Counted from the first letter of the stretch, positions 8,801 to 18,704 are shown. The stretch is 64,000 nt of DNA from Pseudomonas sp. WS 5079 (GCF_012985465.1 NZ_JAAQWN010000009.1:1-64000), one strand, 5' to 3'. The notes: generated by a model not told the origin, from the letters alone. Numbers and translations: made by a program.

Positions 8801-11394
8801 AACTGTACCTTTTGAAGAGTGTTGGGCTGCACGCTGCCAGCGACTTGCTTACCGGCCGCACAAACCGCGTCTACCTGTTGCAATTGCTGCCCTTCGCCGG
8901 GGCCCGCCGGGATGACCAGTGCGCACTGTTGATGGGTCTTGCTTCCCCAGTTGATCAGTAACTGACGGGTTTGTGGCTTGATCCGTGCGTAGAGCTGGCC
9001 ACCCTGCCCGACCACACCGACCGAGGTGCCGTCGATATCTGTCACGCCAGCACCAAAGGGCAGGCTGCTGCCATCGTCGAGGCGTACGTTGAGCAACACT
9101 GCGCGGCCCTGGTTGGTGGTGTACTTGAGGTGCACCACCGCACCGGCACGCGGGGCCACCTGTTGGCTGGTTTCGCTGAGCTCGACGTCCAGCGAGCTAC
9201 CAATAGGGTCGATTGCCACTTCGTTCAACTCATATGGCCGCAGGTACGGCACCACGGCATTGCCGCGGCTGTCGAGCTTGAGGCCAGGGTAGCCGGACAC
9301 CTTGGCCCCCTGCGCACCCGGGGCACTGACCACCGCCATGGTTTCACCGCGATAAGGAGTCATGGTCACCCCATCGGCATGCGCCACCACGCTGCCGCTC
9401 GCGCCCACCGAGGCGCTGGTGTAGCCATCACCGCGTCCCAGGGCAGCGCTGAGCATGGCGCGCGCGCCGGTGTATTGGCCATTGAGGGCCGCGCTCTTGC
9501 TGTTACTGGCACCGTCATGGCCGACTGTCGCGCCGTAGCCATATTGACGGTCCTCGCCAGCGGTGCCGCTGATGCCGGCCTGCTCGCTGTAGTTGCCTTG
9601 GGAGTCACGTCCTACCTGTGCGGTCATTTGCGGGCTGAAGCCTGGACCGCCAAATTCCAGAGGCATGCTCATGGTCAGCAAAAAGCTGTTTTCCATGTCC
9701 CCCAGGCCCATTCGGCTGCGGTTGGCGTTCACACTGAAGCTGATGCGATTGAACTGCTTGCTGTAACTGAACTGGTACTGCAAATCACTGCCCGGCAGGT
9801 TCCAGTAGTTCTGCGCATAGCCGCTGATTGCCACTTGCCCCCACTCCCCCAGGCTCTGGTCGGCGGTGACCGAAAAGCGACTGCGCGGGCGCCCGAACAT
9901 GCTGGTGTCCCACCCCGTTTTCTCGGCATCGAGCAGTTGCATGGCGTTACTGAAGTCCAGGTATTCGCTGGTAGAAAAACGATAAGCCGCAACGGTGAAG
10001 TTACTGCCCGTGCTGAGCACATTTTTGCTGTAGGACACCCGCATGCTCTGCCCTTTGGCGGCACCGGTGGCCAGGTCGGTCTGGGCGTGAGTCAAGTCGA
10101 TGGCCATGGCACCGATCGGCGTGCCAAACGCCAGGCCGGTGAGCACGGCGGTGTAGTCATCGCTGGACTGCATCCCGGCAAATCCGGTGAACGTATTGTT
10201 CAGGCCATATTGCACAGTGCCTTGTAGCAAGCGCGATTGCTTGTCGACGTAGTTGTTGCGGGTCTCGCCTGCGGTCAGGCTGAAACGCGAGGTACCGGGG
10301 CGCAGCAACTGGCTGACCGAGGCATAGGGCACGATGAAGTTCTGCTCGGTGCCGTCGGCTTCCGCCACGCTGACGCTGAGGTCGCCGCCGTAGCCAGTTG
10401 AATACAGGTCATCAATCACAAATGCCCCGGGCGCCACGGTGGTTTCCAGCAGGATGTTGCCGGCCTGGCGAATGGTCACACGGGCGTTGGTGCGTGCAAT
10501 CCCACGGATCACCGGGGCATAGCCGCGCATGGAGTCGGGCAGCATGCGGTCGTCACTGGCCAGTTGCACACCACGATAGGACAGGGTGTCGAAGATCTCG
10601 CCGGTGGTGTTGGACTCGCCCACCGTCAGTTGGCTTTTCAACGCGGTGATGTCGCGTTGCGCATAGGAGTCCAGGGCTTGGTAATTATAGCCCTGACGTG
10701 ACTGCCAGCTCATCGACGCGTTGTGGCGCAGGCGCCAGTCACCCAGGTTGAGGCCGGTGTGCAGGCCCAGGAATGCCGAATCAGAGTTGCCACTGCGGGT
10801 ACGGTTACGGCTGCCATTGAAGCTGTAGCTGAACATGCCTGCGGTCACGCCGCGATCCCACAGTTCCGGGCTGACGTATCCCCGGACATTGCGCCGCAGC
10901 GCCGCCTGGGGAATGCTCAGGTCGAGGGCCTGGTTTTCCGGCGAAAAATTCGCGGTTGCACCCGGGATCAGACTGCCCACGGCGGCACAGCCCTGGCTGT
11001 CCAGCGCCAAAGTGCTTTCAGGCGACAGCTTGCTCATCTCCACGCCCTGACGCTCAAGCAAGCTACGCGTCATGCAGACCACCGGCTTGCTGCCGTCGGC
11101 CTGGGCGTCGATGCGAATGTCCTGGCGGCTGTTCAACTGGCCGTTAAGCACTACGTCTGCACGGTATTGCCCGGGCATCACCGGGTTGCCGGTCTGGTAG
11201 GCGCCCAAGTCGAGATTGCGCGAGTCTTCAGGCAGGAACGCATCGTTGAACTGCACCTCTTGCGCCAGCGCACCCTGTATACCCCATGCACCAGGGGCGA
11301 TAGCCAATACCCTTAGGATCAAGGCAGAGAGCGGATTCAAGGCGAAGCAAGGCCGCGCCCGCAGAGAAAGCCTGCAGCTGGAAGAGGTCGACAT
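8797..11394 (-). CDS. Outer-membrane fimbrial usher (FimD/PapC family)
   Basis: An 865-residue usher that would assemble the pilus through the outer membrane. After a signal region, the mature N-terminal chaperone-binding domain starts EVQFNDAFLPEDSRNLDLGAY. The central 24-strand barrel contains the plug domain and the family motif RGYAPVIRGIARTNARVTIRQAGNIL. The C-terminal domains end with the Cys pair in QQCALVIPA and VDAVCAAG. The length is normal for the family. It lies 33 bases after the chaperone gene. Confidence 0.95.
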   Translation of the reverse strand: MSTSSSCRLSLRARPCFALNPLSALILRVLAIAPGAWGIQGALAQEVQFNDAFLPEDSRNLDLGAYQTGNPVMPGQYRADVVLNGQLNSRQDIRIDAQADGSKPVVCMTRSLLERQGVEMSKLSPESTLALDSQGCAAVGSLIPGATANFSPENQALDLSIPQAALRRNVRGYVSPELWDRGVTAGMFSYSFNGSRNRTRSGNSDSAFLGLHTGLNLGDWRLRHNASMSWQSRQGYNYQALDSYAQRDITALKSQLTVGESNTTGEIFDTLSYRGVQLASDDRMLPDSMRGYAPVIRGIARTNARVTIRQAGNILLETTVAPGAFVIDDLYSTGYGGDLSVSVAEADGTEQNFIVPYASVSQLLRPGTSRFSLTAGETRNNYVDKQSRLLQGTVQYGLNNTFTGFAGMQSSDDYTAVLTGLAFGTPIGAMAIDLTHAQTDLATGAAKGQSMRVSYSKNVLSTGSNFTVAAYRFSTSEYLDFSNAMQLLDAEKTGWDTSMFGRPRSRFSVTADQSLGEWGQVAISGYAQNYWNLPGSDLQYQFSYSKQFNRISFSVNANRSRMGLGDMENSFLLTMSMPLEFGGPGFSPQMTAQVGRDSQGNYSEQAGISGTAGEDRQYGYGATVGHDGASNSKSAALNGQYTGARAMLSAALGRGDGYTSASVGASGSVVAHADGVTMTPYRGETMAVVSAPGAQGAKVSGYPGLKLDSRGNAVVPYLRPYELNEVAIDPIGSSLDVELSETSQQVAPRAGAVVHLKYTTNQGRAVLLNVRLDDGSSLPFGAGVTDIDGTSVGVVGQGGQLYARIKPQTRQLLINWGSKTHQQCALVIPAGPGEGQQLQQVDAVCAAGKQVAGSVQPNTLQKVQL

Positions 11395-11427
11395 AAATGA
11401 CTCGCGACTAAAAAACTTGAGGTTTAA

Positions 11428-12174
11428 TCAGGGCTTGAGTGCTTTACGGGTCGGGATCAGTGCGCCGTAATCGTTGATGGCGCTGAACTCCACCTGAGCA
11501 CCCGCAGCCGGTCGGACCTTGAGCGTTGGGAGCACAAATTGGCGGGTTTCACCCGGAGCGATCATGCCGTCTTCACTGCGCTCACGCTGGGCGCCAGCCA
11601 CCAGTTCCAACTCGATCAGCGAAACATGGAACGCCGACGGATTGAAGGCCTGCAAGGCCAAGCCTTGCCCATCGCGTGCGGGCACCAATTGCCACTGCAC
11701 CTGCTCGATCGCCTCGCTGGCAGTGCCTGGCAAGCCGGTCGGGCGATAAAACAATTTGATCCGCGAACGGAATGCCATTTGCAGCGTATTGATATCTGCA
11801 CCCGCCTCGGGCTTGGGTGGAATTTCCAATACGTTGAGCCAGAACACCGACTCTTTGTCCTGGGCCATTGGAGCCCCGGTAAACAACACCCGCAGGCTTT
11901 GGCCCTTGGTCGGATCGATGCGCGCCACCGGCGGTGAAAGCAGGAACGGCGCCTTGGAGCTGGTCGGAGTCGACTCGACGCTGCCGGTGTCGATCCACGA
12001 CTGGATCAGCGCTGGCTGCGTGCCATTGTTGTTGAGTTTTACCGTGATTTCTTTCTGGTCCGCCGGGTAGAGCAGGCGGGTTCCGGTAATCACTACACCC
12101 CCGATAGCCTGGGAACACGTCAGTGTCACAAGGCTTGCCAGGAGCAATTGTCTGAGGGCAGATGTGCAAGGCAT
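11428..12174 (-). CDS. Periplasmic pilus chaperone (PapD family)
   Basis: A 248-residue two-Ig-domain chaperone. The signal peptide ends near SQAIGG. The first domain carries GTRLLYPADQKEITVKLNN, with the FGL-free G1 region. The interdomain and subunit-binding residues appear in ESVFWLNVLEIPP and FRSRIKLFYRPTGLPG, the latter the classic chaperone signature. It sits between pilin and usher, as in cup and fim operons, and would hold subunits by donor-strand complementation before delivery to the usher. Confidence 0.95.
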   Translation of the reverse strand: MPCTSALRQLLLASLVTLTCSQAIGGVVITGTRLLYPADQKEITVKLNNNGTQPALIQSWIDTGSVESTPTSSKAPFLLSPPVARIDPTKGQSLRVLFTGAPMAQDKESVFWLNVLEIPPKPEAGADINTLQMAFRSRIKLFYRPTGLPGTASEAIEQVQWQLVPARDGQGLALQAFNPSAFHVSLIELELVAGAQRERSEDGMIAPGETRQFVLPTLKVRPAAGAQVEFSAINDYGALIPTRKALKP

Positions 12175-12246
12175 TACGTAATCCCGTTGCTGCCTGGAAG
12201 CACGCCCTTTTGTTGCTGAACAGGGCGTGTATCCATGAGCGGCGAC

Positions 12247-12795
12247 TTACTGATAATTGATGGAGTAAGTCACGGAGCCAACTACGGTACCCGGAGTGGT
12301 CGGGGCTTGAGCGTAGTACTGGACAGCGTATGGCAGGATGGCGGCCTTGGAGGTTGCATTGATGGCAATACGGCTGGTGGAAGTGACCTGCGCAGTGTTG
12401 CCGGCCTTGATCGCGTTGCCATTGGTTGCGTCAACCAATTGCAGCTGAACCTGGGTGGCAGTACCGCTCACGTTCTTCAGGTTGCCGCTGGTTGCATCAA
12501 CGCTGCCGCTCGACTCAAAGAATGCAGCAGCTGTTTTCAGCGCGGCAGAGCAATCGCTCAGCTCGATATTGAAACCGGTCTGGCCTGCCACTTGGCCTTT
12601 TGCTCCCAGGGCAGCGGTAGAGATGGTTGGCAGCGTGACAGTCGACGGGCTCGCACCAGCCGCGCCGTTAACCGCAACCTTGCAGGTTTCGGCTTTCAGT
12701 TCGCCGTTGAAATCGATTTTGCCGTCTGAAGCCAGAGCAACGGTAGAGGCGGTGGCAGCAACCAGTACAGCGAGGGCGCGGGCTTTGTAATTCAT
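12247..12795 (-). CDS. Major fimbrial subunit (type 1 pilin, FimA/CupC1-like)
   Basis: A 182-residue pilin. The signal peptide is cleaved after about residue 22 (TVALA). The mature pilin has GKIDFNGELKAETCKV with the first conserved Cys, LSDCSAAL with the second, and the closing beta strand VGSVTYSINYQ. It is the first gene of the fimbrial operon, 72 bases before the chaperone. The minus-strand sequence CGGAGT is about 6-10 bases upstream of the ATG. The long upstream region carries two copies of the repeated motif described separately. Confidence 0.93.
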   Translation of the reverse strand: MNYKARALAVLVAATASTVALASDGKIDFNGELKAETCKVAVNGAAGASPSTVTLPTISTAALGAKGQVAGQTGFNIELSDCSAALKTAAAFFESSGSVDATSGNLKNVSGTATQVQLQLVDATNGNAIKAGNTAQVTSTSRIAINATSKAAILPYAVQYYAQAPTTPGTVVGSVTYSINYQ

Positions 12796-12904
12796 GAGTA
12801 ACTCCGAGAGAGCGATGTTCTACAGTAAGTTGTAAAGCCTCCGTTTATCGGAGAGCTTCTGTGCTGTTGCGGGGCTAAGTTTAGGGAGCCCACATCGAAC
12901 TCAA

Positions 12905-12925
12905 TATAGGAGTGCTCTGAAAAAC
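12905..12925 (-). promoter_or_regulatory. Repeated regulatory motif, copy 1
   Basis: The plus-strand sequence is TATAGGAGTGCTCT followed by GAAAAAC. It matches copy 2 at 17 of 21 positions and lies 110 bases upstream of the pilin ATG. It keeps the left half-site TAGGAG and the A-rich right flank. Confidence 0.6.
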
Positions 12926-13016
12926 AATTGAGCACGGTAAATCCCCAACAATTAAAACCACTATAAAACTTACTGTTGCACTGCACTGTTTAATGGAAAA
13001 ACATTAATAGCCCGTC

Positions 13017-13037
13017 TATAGGAGCACTCCTAAAAAC
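13017..13037 (-). promoter_or_regulatory. Repeated regulatory motif, copy 2
   Basis: This is the best copy. TAGGAG and CTCCTA form a perfect 6-bp dyad around CA, followed by AAAAAC. It lies 222 bases upstream of the pilin ATG and 112 bases from copy 1 in the same orientation, about 11 helical turns. A dyad of this size suits a dimeric LuxR/NarL-type response regulator. Confidence 0.65.
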
Positions 13038-13196
13038 AGGCGCTGCAATGTTTATCAATAGAGAAGCTGCGAACAACCGGTGGCCGCCATCGAGCTTTAT
13101 CGAGGCAGTGAGGCATATGTTGCGGCAGGGCATGCAATTCGCGGCGATTGCATCATTCCCAGATCAACCTGCTCTGCTTTGAAGCCCCTACGCGGC

Positions 13197-15545
13197 CTAG
13201 GCCCCGCAGGGAAGCCCGGCCCTGTGCTCAAGCAGGCTACGGGCATGGCCCGCAACCGCTTCTGCTGGCCAGTTCACTTCGTCCTGCAACAGCACTTCGA
13301 TACGCTGCGCCGTGGCCGCGAACTCCTCCCAACCGACGTCCAACGCGGCAGTGCGCAGCCTGTATAGCGCCTCCAGCGCCATGCCGCGATCGCGCAGGGC
13401 AAGTAGTTCTATGAGGCTGTTAAGTTCCTGGCGCACGGCCTCCGGCGACCCTGGAGTTTCCAGGTACTCTGCAACTTGCGGCGCCGGGGTTACTTCGCAC
13501 CAGAGTTCAATCATCTGCTGCAACATGGCCTGTTGGAGCGGTTTGCTCAGCACACCATCCATACCGGCATCGAAACAACGTTGCAGGTATTCATTCCCGC
13601 TAAATTGCGAGAGCGCGATGATCGGGCAATATGAGCGTTCCTGTTGGAGCTGCGACTCACGAAACGCGCTGACCATGCGCTCGGCGTCGCCCTCTGGCGA
13701 GTCACAGTCGATCAGCACCATATCGACCCGGTGCGCACTGAACAACGCCACCGCCTGGTCGGCATCAGCCGCCAGCAGCACCGCGCAACCAAGGCTCTCG
13801 AGCTGTGCCTGCAACACTTGCCGACTGGGTAGCGAGTCGTCCACCACCAACACCTGCAAACCGTTAGCCGATTCCGCGCTCGGCGCAGGCTCAGGTGCCG
13901 GCAGTTGCGGGGAAACAGCCCGCTCAACTGGCAACCGCACCTCGACCTGGGTACCTACACCCTGCAAGCTGCTGAGCACCAACCTGCCGCGCATCAACCT
14001 GACCAGGCGCCGGCAGATCACCAGGCCCAGGCCGGTACCGCCAGTGCGTCGATAGGATTGCTTGGCCTGGGCATACGGCCGGAACAGCGAGGCTTGCGCC
14101 TGCTTGGACAAGCCTATGCCCGTATCGATGACCCGGATCACCAGTTGTCGCACCTCGACCGCAGGCTTTTCCAGCTGTAGCAACTGCACCTCTACCCGAC
14201 CCACATCGGTGAACTTGACGGCGTTGCAGATCAGGTTGCGCAGCACCTGCGCCAGACGCAGTTCGTCCAGCAACAATGGGTCGCCGGGACGCTCGCCGGT
14301 GACGAGCAGCTCAATGCCCTTTTCCTGCGCTTGCGTTCGATGCTCGTCGACTACCCGCAAGACCAGCGCCCATGGGTCCACCGGTTCAAGATTGAGGGCC
14401 AGTTGCCCGGCTTCCATCTTGGAGATATCCAACACATCATCCACCAGCCGCAGCAAGGTATTGGCGCCGCTATTGGCCAAGCCGGTGAAATGTCGCTGCT
14501 GCTCATCGAGCGGGGTGTGCTCCAGCAGTTCCACGGCGGCCAGCACTGCGTTCATCGGCGAACGCACTTCATGGCTGATGACCGCCAGGAACATCGCCTT
14601 CTCCCGTTCGCTGTTCATGGCCTGGCGCCGTTGCAGGCGACTTTGCACGACCAGTCCGACGAGCACTGCCACCACGGCCAGCAGCAACCACAGCTCACTT
14701 TGGTAGTGCTCGGCAATGGCCTTGACGGTAGGAATGTCCAGGTCCATATCCGCAAACCAGGCGTCATAGATCGCCTTGCGCTCTTCGCCGCTGATGGAAG
14801 CCAGCACCTTGTCCAAAATAGACAGCAGGAGCACATCGCTGTCACGTACTGCCATGCTCACACCGGTATGCAGCAACGGCAGCACCCCAGAAATCTGCAG
14901 TACCCCATGATATTGGCGGGACAGGTAGGGAATCAGCAGCCATTCCGAAGCAATCGCCGCGTCCGTGCGGCCGTCCTTGACCATCGCCATCATGTCCAGC
15001 GCATTCAGGGCAGAAACAATGGTTATCCCCGGGGCCTTACGCTTCAAAAAAGCGACGTAATCCTCCTCGCGCCCCAGCATCACCACCCGCTTGCCGGCGA
15101 GTTGCTCCAAGTCGGCAAACGGTTGATCGCCAAAACGGCTGACGATAACGGTCGAGCTGGTGTTGTAGGGCGTGGTGTAACGCAGCCCGAGATCCTTTGC
15201 CGGGTCATCGTCCCGGCGCCGGGTGGACAAGATATCGACTTCGCCGCTGATCAGCATGTCCTTGCGGGCGCTGCGCGTAGTGGTGGTGACGGGTTCGAAA
15301 TACAGGCCCGTGCGCGATGCAATCAACCCCAGGTATTTGGCTGACAACCCTCTGAGTTGGCCATTGCTGATGTATTCAAAAGGCAGCAAGTTATCGAATA
15401 CGCCAACACGCAGCACCGGATGGGCAGCAATCCAATCACGCTCCTGCTGGGTCAGCTCCAGCGGCGTCGGGCCGGCCTGCACCCCGACGCCCAGGTTTCC
15501 CAGCACGAACGCTATCAGCAGCAGGCGTAGCAATTTGGCGTTCAT
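13197..15545 (-). CDS. Hybrid sensor kinase, SBP3-TM-HisKA-HATPase-REC, degenerate Hpt (RocS1-like, second copy)
   Basis: A 782-residue membrane kinase. In order: signal peptide (1-24), one periplasmic SBP_bac_3 domain (about 30-265), TM helix LWLLLAVVAVLVGLVVQ, HisKA with H325 in VISHEVRSPMN, HATPase with DTGIGLSKQAQ and GTGLGLVICRRL, a receiver with D613 in VLIDCDSP, and a C-terminal Hpt-like domain. The Hpt histidine expected in the xHRLxxAA motif is Tyr728 (TAC codon at 13362-13364), so this domain should not carry phosphate. The ATG at 15545 overlaps the stop of the upstream kinase by 4 bases. The ligand is unknown. Family and order are firm; RocS1 naming is by context. Confidence 0.9.
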   Translation of the reverse strand: MNAKLLRLLLIAFVLGNLGVGVQAGPTPLELTQQERDWIAAHPVLRVGVFDNLLPFEYISNGQLRGLSAKYLGLIASRTGLYFEPVTTTTRSARKDMLISGEVDILSTRRRDDDPAKDLGLRYTTPYNTSSTVIVSRFGDQPFADLEQLAGKRVVMLGREEDYVAFLKRKAPGITIVSALNALDMMAMVKDGRTDAAIASEWLLIPYLSRQYHGVLQISGVLPLLHTGVSMAVRDSDVLLLSILDKVLASISGEERKAIYDAWFADMDLDIPTVKAIAEHYQSELWLLLAVVAVLVGLVVQSRLQRRQAMNSEREKAMFLAVISHEVRSPMNAVLAAVELLEHTPLDEQQRHFTGLANSGANTLLRLVDDVLDISKMEAGQLALNLEPVDPWALVLRVVDEHRTQAQEKGIELLVTGERPGDPLLLDELRLAQVLRNLICNAVKFTDVGRVEVQLLQLEKPAVEVRQLVIRVIDTGIGLSKQAQASLFRPYAQAKQSYRRTGGTGLGLVICRRLVRLMRGRLVLSSLQGVGTQVEVRLPVERAVSPQLPAPEPAPSAESANGLQVLVVDDSLPSRQVLQAQLESLGCAVLLAADADQAVALFSAHRVDMVLIDCDSPEGDAERMVSAFRESQLQQERSYCPIIALSQFSGNEYLQRCFDAGMDGVLSKPLQQAMLQQMIELWCEVTPAPQVAEYLETPGSPEAVRQELNSLIELLALRDRGMALEALYRLRTAALDVGWEEFAATAQRIEVLLQDEVNWPAEAVAGHARSLLEHRAGLPCGA

Positions 15546-17929
15546 CGCTGGGTCACCCGCGTGGCACGCGCGGGCGGCAGCACTTCCAGGGGAGCATCCC
15601 CGCCCAAGGCCCGCCAATGCTCAACCAACGCCCGCAGGGCCTGGGCGTAGGCCGGGCTATCCCAGCCCTCCTGCGCACGCAGCAGGCGCTCCAGATACTC
15701 GGCACTCTGCCCCAGGGCCAGCCACTCCATAATCAGCGCAGCACCGTGCAGACGATGGGCAACGTGGACGGCGCTGGGGCGGTCACAGAGCGCTATGGCC
15801 TTGATCAGGCTCCCCAGGTCACTGGCCATCTCCCGATTGATCGCCGCCTGATCCAGCTGTGGGGCCATCAGGCTCGCACGGGGTGCAGCCAGGGTGACGT
15901 CGCACCAACGCTCGATCACTTCGCGCAGTTGCCCAAGGCGTATCGGCTTGCTCAATGCGGCGTCCATCCCAGCATCCATGCAACGTTTGAGGTGCTGTTC
16001 ACCGGTCAGGGCAGAAATGGCAATGATTGGGCAGCGTGGACGCCCCAAGCCGCGCTCGAACTCACGCAGTTCGCGAACCAGGCTGTAACCGTCCTGGTCC
16101 GGCAGGTCACAGTCCATCAGGATCAATTGGTAGGCCTGCTGCGCGAACAAGCTGTGGGCCTGGGCGGCATCGGCGGCGATCACCGCCTCGCAGCCAAAGC
16201 CGCCGATCTGCGCCCGCAGCACTTCCTGGTTGGCCAGAGTGTCTTCCACGACCAGGATTTGCAGGCCGCCCGTCTCGGCCTCTGGCGCGGACTGCTGAAT
16301 CTGCGGTGGTTCAGCAGTCTGGGGGGCAACCGTTACCGGCACGCAGAGGATGAAGGTCGTGCCAACCCCCGGCTCACTGCTGAGTGTGAACGACCCCTGC
16401 ATCAAGTTCGCCAGTTGCTGGCAGATCACCAGGCCCAGCCCGGTACCACCGGAGCGCTTGTAGGATTGACTGGCCTGGGCATATGGCCGGAACAACGATG
16501 CCTGTACCGCTTCGCTGATACCGATCCCGGTATCGCGCACCTTGACTTGCAACTGTTGACCACCGGCCGGTAGGTCCAACAGGCACAGCTTGATGTCGAC
16601 ACCGCCGGCATCGGTGAACTTGATGGCATTGGAAAGCAGGTTATGAAGAATCTGCGTCAGGCGGGAGCTGTCGAGTAACAGCAAGGGCAGCGCGGTGTGG
16701 ATGCTCACATTCAGGCTCAGGTGCTTTTCCCGTGCGCGCAGGCGGTGCAAGCCCACTACGCCCTGCACCAGCGCCGTCACATCGGTCGGTTCAATGCTCA
16801 GGCGCAACGCCCGCGCACCCGAGCCTGGCGTGTCCAGCACGTTATCCAGCAAACGCACCAACGCATTGGCGCCGCCATTGGCAAGGTGCACAAAGTGGCG
16901 CTGCTGCTCATTGAGCCGGGTGTGCCCCAATAACTCCATGGCCGCCAGCACGGCATTCATAGGCGAACGAATTTCATGGCCCATGACCGCCAGGAACATG
17001 GTTTTTTCCTGCTCGTTGCGCACAGCCTGACGCCGCCTGCGATGGCCGCGATAGACCAGCACACACAGGCTGGCCAGCACCAACGCCCCCATGATCAGGA
17101 CATGCCAGTAGTGGCTGGAGATGGCAAGCAGGGTTGGAACATCCAGATCCAGCTCGTGATACCAGTGGTCGTACATGTCATTGCGTTGCTCGGCAGTGAT
17201 CGAGCCCAGGACTTTTTCGAGGATCGAATGCAGCAGTGCCTGGTCCGAGCGAACCGCCATGCTGACATCCAGCATCTGGCTGCCGACCACACCTGAAGCC
17301 TCCAGGATGCCCTGGAACTGGCGGTACAGATAAGGCATCAGGAAGGTTTCCGTGGCAACGGCCGCGTCAGCACTGCCGTCCTGGACGCGGGTCAGCATCT
17401 CCAGGGCCGATTTGCTTTTGATCAGCGTGACCTCGATTCCTGATGCTCCGACGATCTCTTCGTAATGATCCACGTCAGGAACCATCACGGTTTTGCCATG
17501 CAGTTGGTCGAGGTCGAAAATATCCGGGCCTTCGAAACGCGTCACGATGATCGGCGAGGTGGTCTGGTAGGTCAGCAAGGCAAGGCCCTTGGTGGCCGGC
17601 TCAGACCTGAAACGCAAGTAAGAGGACAGCAGATCCACCTGGCCATCGAGGAGCATTTGCTCGCGTATCTCAATGGTCTTTCCCGGAACATAGGTGAATT
17701 CAAGGCCGGTGGCATCGGTCACCAATTGCAGGTAATGCACTGAGCGTCCCTGCAGGGTGCCATCACGCATGTACTCAAAAGGTATCAGGTCTTCGACCAC
17801 GCCCACCCGCAACACCGGATGCTGCTGTATCCAGCGCTGCTCCTGCTCGCTCAGTTGAACCGGGCCAGCAGCGAAGACGGTCCCTCCAAGCGACCACAAC
17901 AACAAGCCCCCCAACCACCACCGCCTCAT
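15542..17929 (-). CDS. Hybrid sensor kinase, SBP3-TM-HisKA-HATPase-REC-Hpt (RocS1-like, first copy)
   Basis: A 795-residue paralogue of the next gene with the same domain order: signal peptide to about residue 20, SBP_bac_3 sensor, one TM helix near residues 270-295, HisKA H318 in VMGHEIRSPMN, ATPase motifs DTGIGISEAVQ and GTGLGLVICQQL, receiver D606 in LILMDCDLPDQDG, and an intact Hpt with H725 in AHRLHGAA. It can therefore run a full four-step phosphorelay by itself. Its start overlaps the response regulator stop by 4 bases (17926-17929), so regulator and kinase are coupled. It would sense a small periplasmic solute. Confidence 0.93.
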   Translation of the reverse strand: MRRWWLGGLLLWSLGGTVFAAGPVQLSEQEQRWIQQHPVLRVGVVEDLIPFEYMRDGTLQGRSVHYLQLVTDATGLEFTYVPGKTIEIREQMLLDGQVDLLSSYLRFRSEPATKGLALLTYQTTSPIIVTRFEGPDIFDLDQLHGKTVMVPDVDHYEEIVGASGIEVTLIKSKSALEMLTRVQDGSADAAVATETFLMPYLYRQFQGILEASGVVGSQMLDVSMAVRSDQALLHSILEKVLGSITAEQRNDMYDHWYHELDLDVPTLLAISSHYWHVLIMGALVLASLCVLVYRGHRRRRQAVRNEQEKTMFLAVMGHEIRSPMNAVLAAMELLGHTRLNEQQRHFVHLANGGANALVRLLDNVLDTPGSGARALRLSIEPTDVTALVQGVVGLHRLRAREKHLSLNVSIHTALPLLLLDSSRLTQILHNLLSNAIKFTDAGGVDIKLCLLDLPAGGQQLQVKVRDTGIGISEAVQASLFRPYAQASQSYKRSGGTGLGLVICQQLANLMQGSFTLSSEPGVGTTFILCVPVTVAPQTAEPPQIQQSAPEAETGGLQILVVEDTLANQEVLRAQIGGFGCEAVIAADAAQAHSLFAQQAYQLILMDCDLPDQDGYSLVRELREFERGLGRPRCPIIAISALTGEQHLKRCMDAGMDAALSKPIRLGQLREVIERWCDVTLAAPRASLMAPQLDQAAINREMASDLGSLIKAIALCDRPSAVHVAHRLHGAALIMEWLALGQSAEYLERLLRAQEGWDSPAYAQALRALVEHWRALGGDAPLEVLPPARATRVTQR

Positions 17930-18591
17930 GGCGAGCCAATGATTTTGTTGAGCTTGAACAGTTCGTTGTTCGACGTAACCCCCAGCTTGCGAAACGCCGA
18001 GGTTTTCTGGGTGCTGATGGTCTTGATGCTGCGATTGAACTTCTCGGCAATTTCAGTGATGGTCATGCCCGCCAGGTAACAACGAATGACCTCCTGCTCG
18101 CGACTGGTCAACTCCGCCAGGATCAGGGCGTCCGGCACTTCGCCAGAGCCTTTGCGGGTATCACTGGTGACGGTTTCGGCCAGGCGATAGGTCATGTCGG
18201 GACTCAGGTACACCGCCCCCGATGCCACTTTGCGGATGGCCTTGACCAACTGGTCCATGTCCTCACCCTTGCCGACAAACCCGCGGGCTCCGACACGCAT
18301 GGCCAGGCCCACGGTCGCCGGGTCGTGGTGGGTGGACAACACAAGGATGTGGCTAGCGGGAAACTTGACTCGCAAGGCACGGATCAATGAGACGCCGTCC
18401 AACTCCTCGGGACTCAGGGAGAAATCCAGTAGCAGCAAGTCTGCAGGCGCCGTGGCGAGACCGGCGATCAGGTCGCGGCTGCGCTCATAAATGCCTACTA
18501 CCTCAAAGTTCGCCTCGGCCGCCAGGGTATTGGCCAGACCATGTCGAACAACCGCGTGATCATCCAACAAAGCAATACGTATAGATTTCAT
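17926..18591 (-). CDS. LuxR/NarL-type response regulator (RocA1-like, copy 1)
   Basis: A 221-residue regulator. The receiver (1-120) has D10/D11 in ALLDDHA and the phosphoacceptor D56 in LLLLDFSLS. The C-terminal HTH (LTSREQEVIRCYLAGMTITEIAEKFNRSIKTISTQKTSAFRKLGV) is of the FixJ/NarL class. The ATG at 18591 starts the canonical MKSIRIALLDDHAVVRHG, so the open frame to 18606 is probably not used. It is 113 bases downstream of its paralogue and overlaps the kinase gene. It likely receives phosphate from the intact kinase and acts on fimbrial genes. Confidence 0.92.
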   Translation of the reverse strand: MKSIRIALLDDHAVVRHGLANTLAAEANFEVVGIYERSRDLIAGLATAPADLLLLDFSLSPEELDGVSLIRALRVKFPASHILVLSTHHDPATVGLAMRVGARGFVGKGEDMDQLVKAIRKVASGAVYLSPDMTYRLAETVTSDTRKGSGEVPDALILAELTSREQEVIRCYLAGMTITEIAEKFNRSIKTISTQKTSAFRKLGVTSNNELFKLNKIIGSP

Positions 18592-18704
18592 TATGATCGA
18601 GCCCACTCAACCCAGCGCAAGCCGCGCTGCCGAAAACAGGGATACCCAACGATAGAACAGTATATGCAACAAGCGGCAAATGACACGGCGCCAACCCGCC
18701 AGGT

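Larger units (their letters stand above)
12796..13196. promoter_or_regulatory. Fimbrial operon control region
   Basis: This 400-base AT-richer stretch separates the pilin start from the stop of the upstream kinase gene. It holds the pilin ribosome site, a hairpin at 12835-12858 (CTCCG against CGGAG, extended by AAGC/GCTT) that would fall in the leader RNA, and two copies of a 21-base motif at 12905-12925 and 13017-13037. No open reading frame here looks real. Confidence 0.6.
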
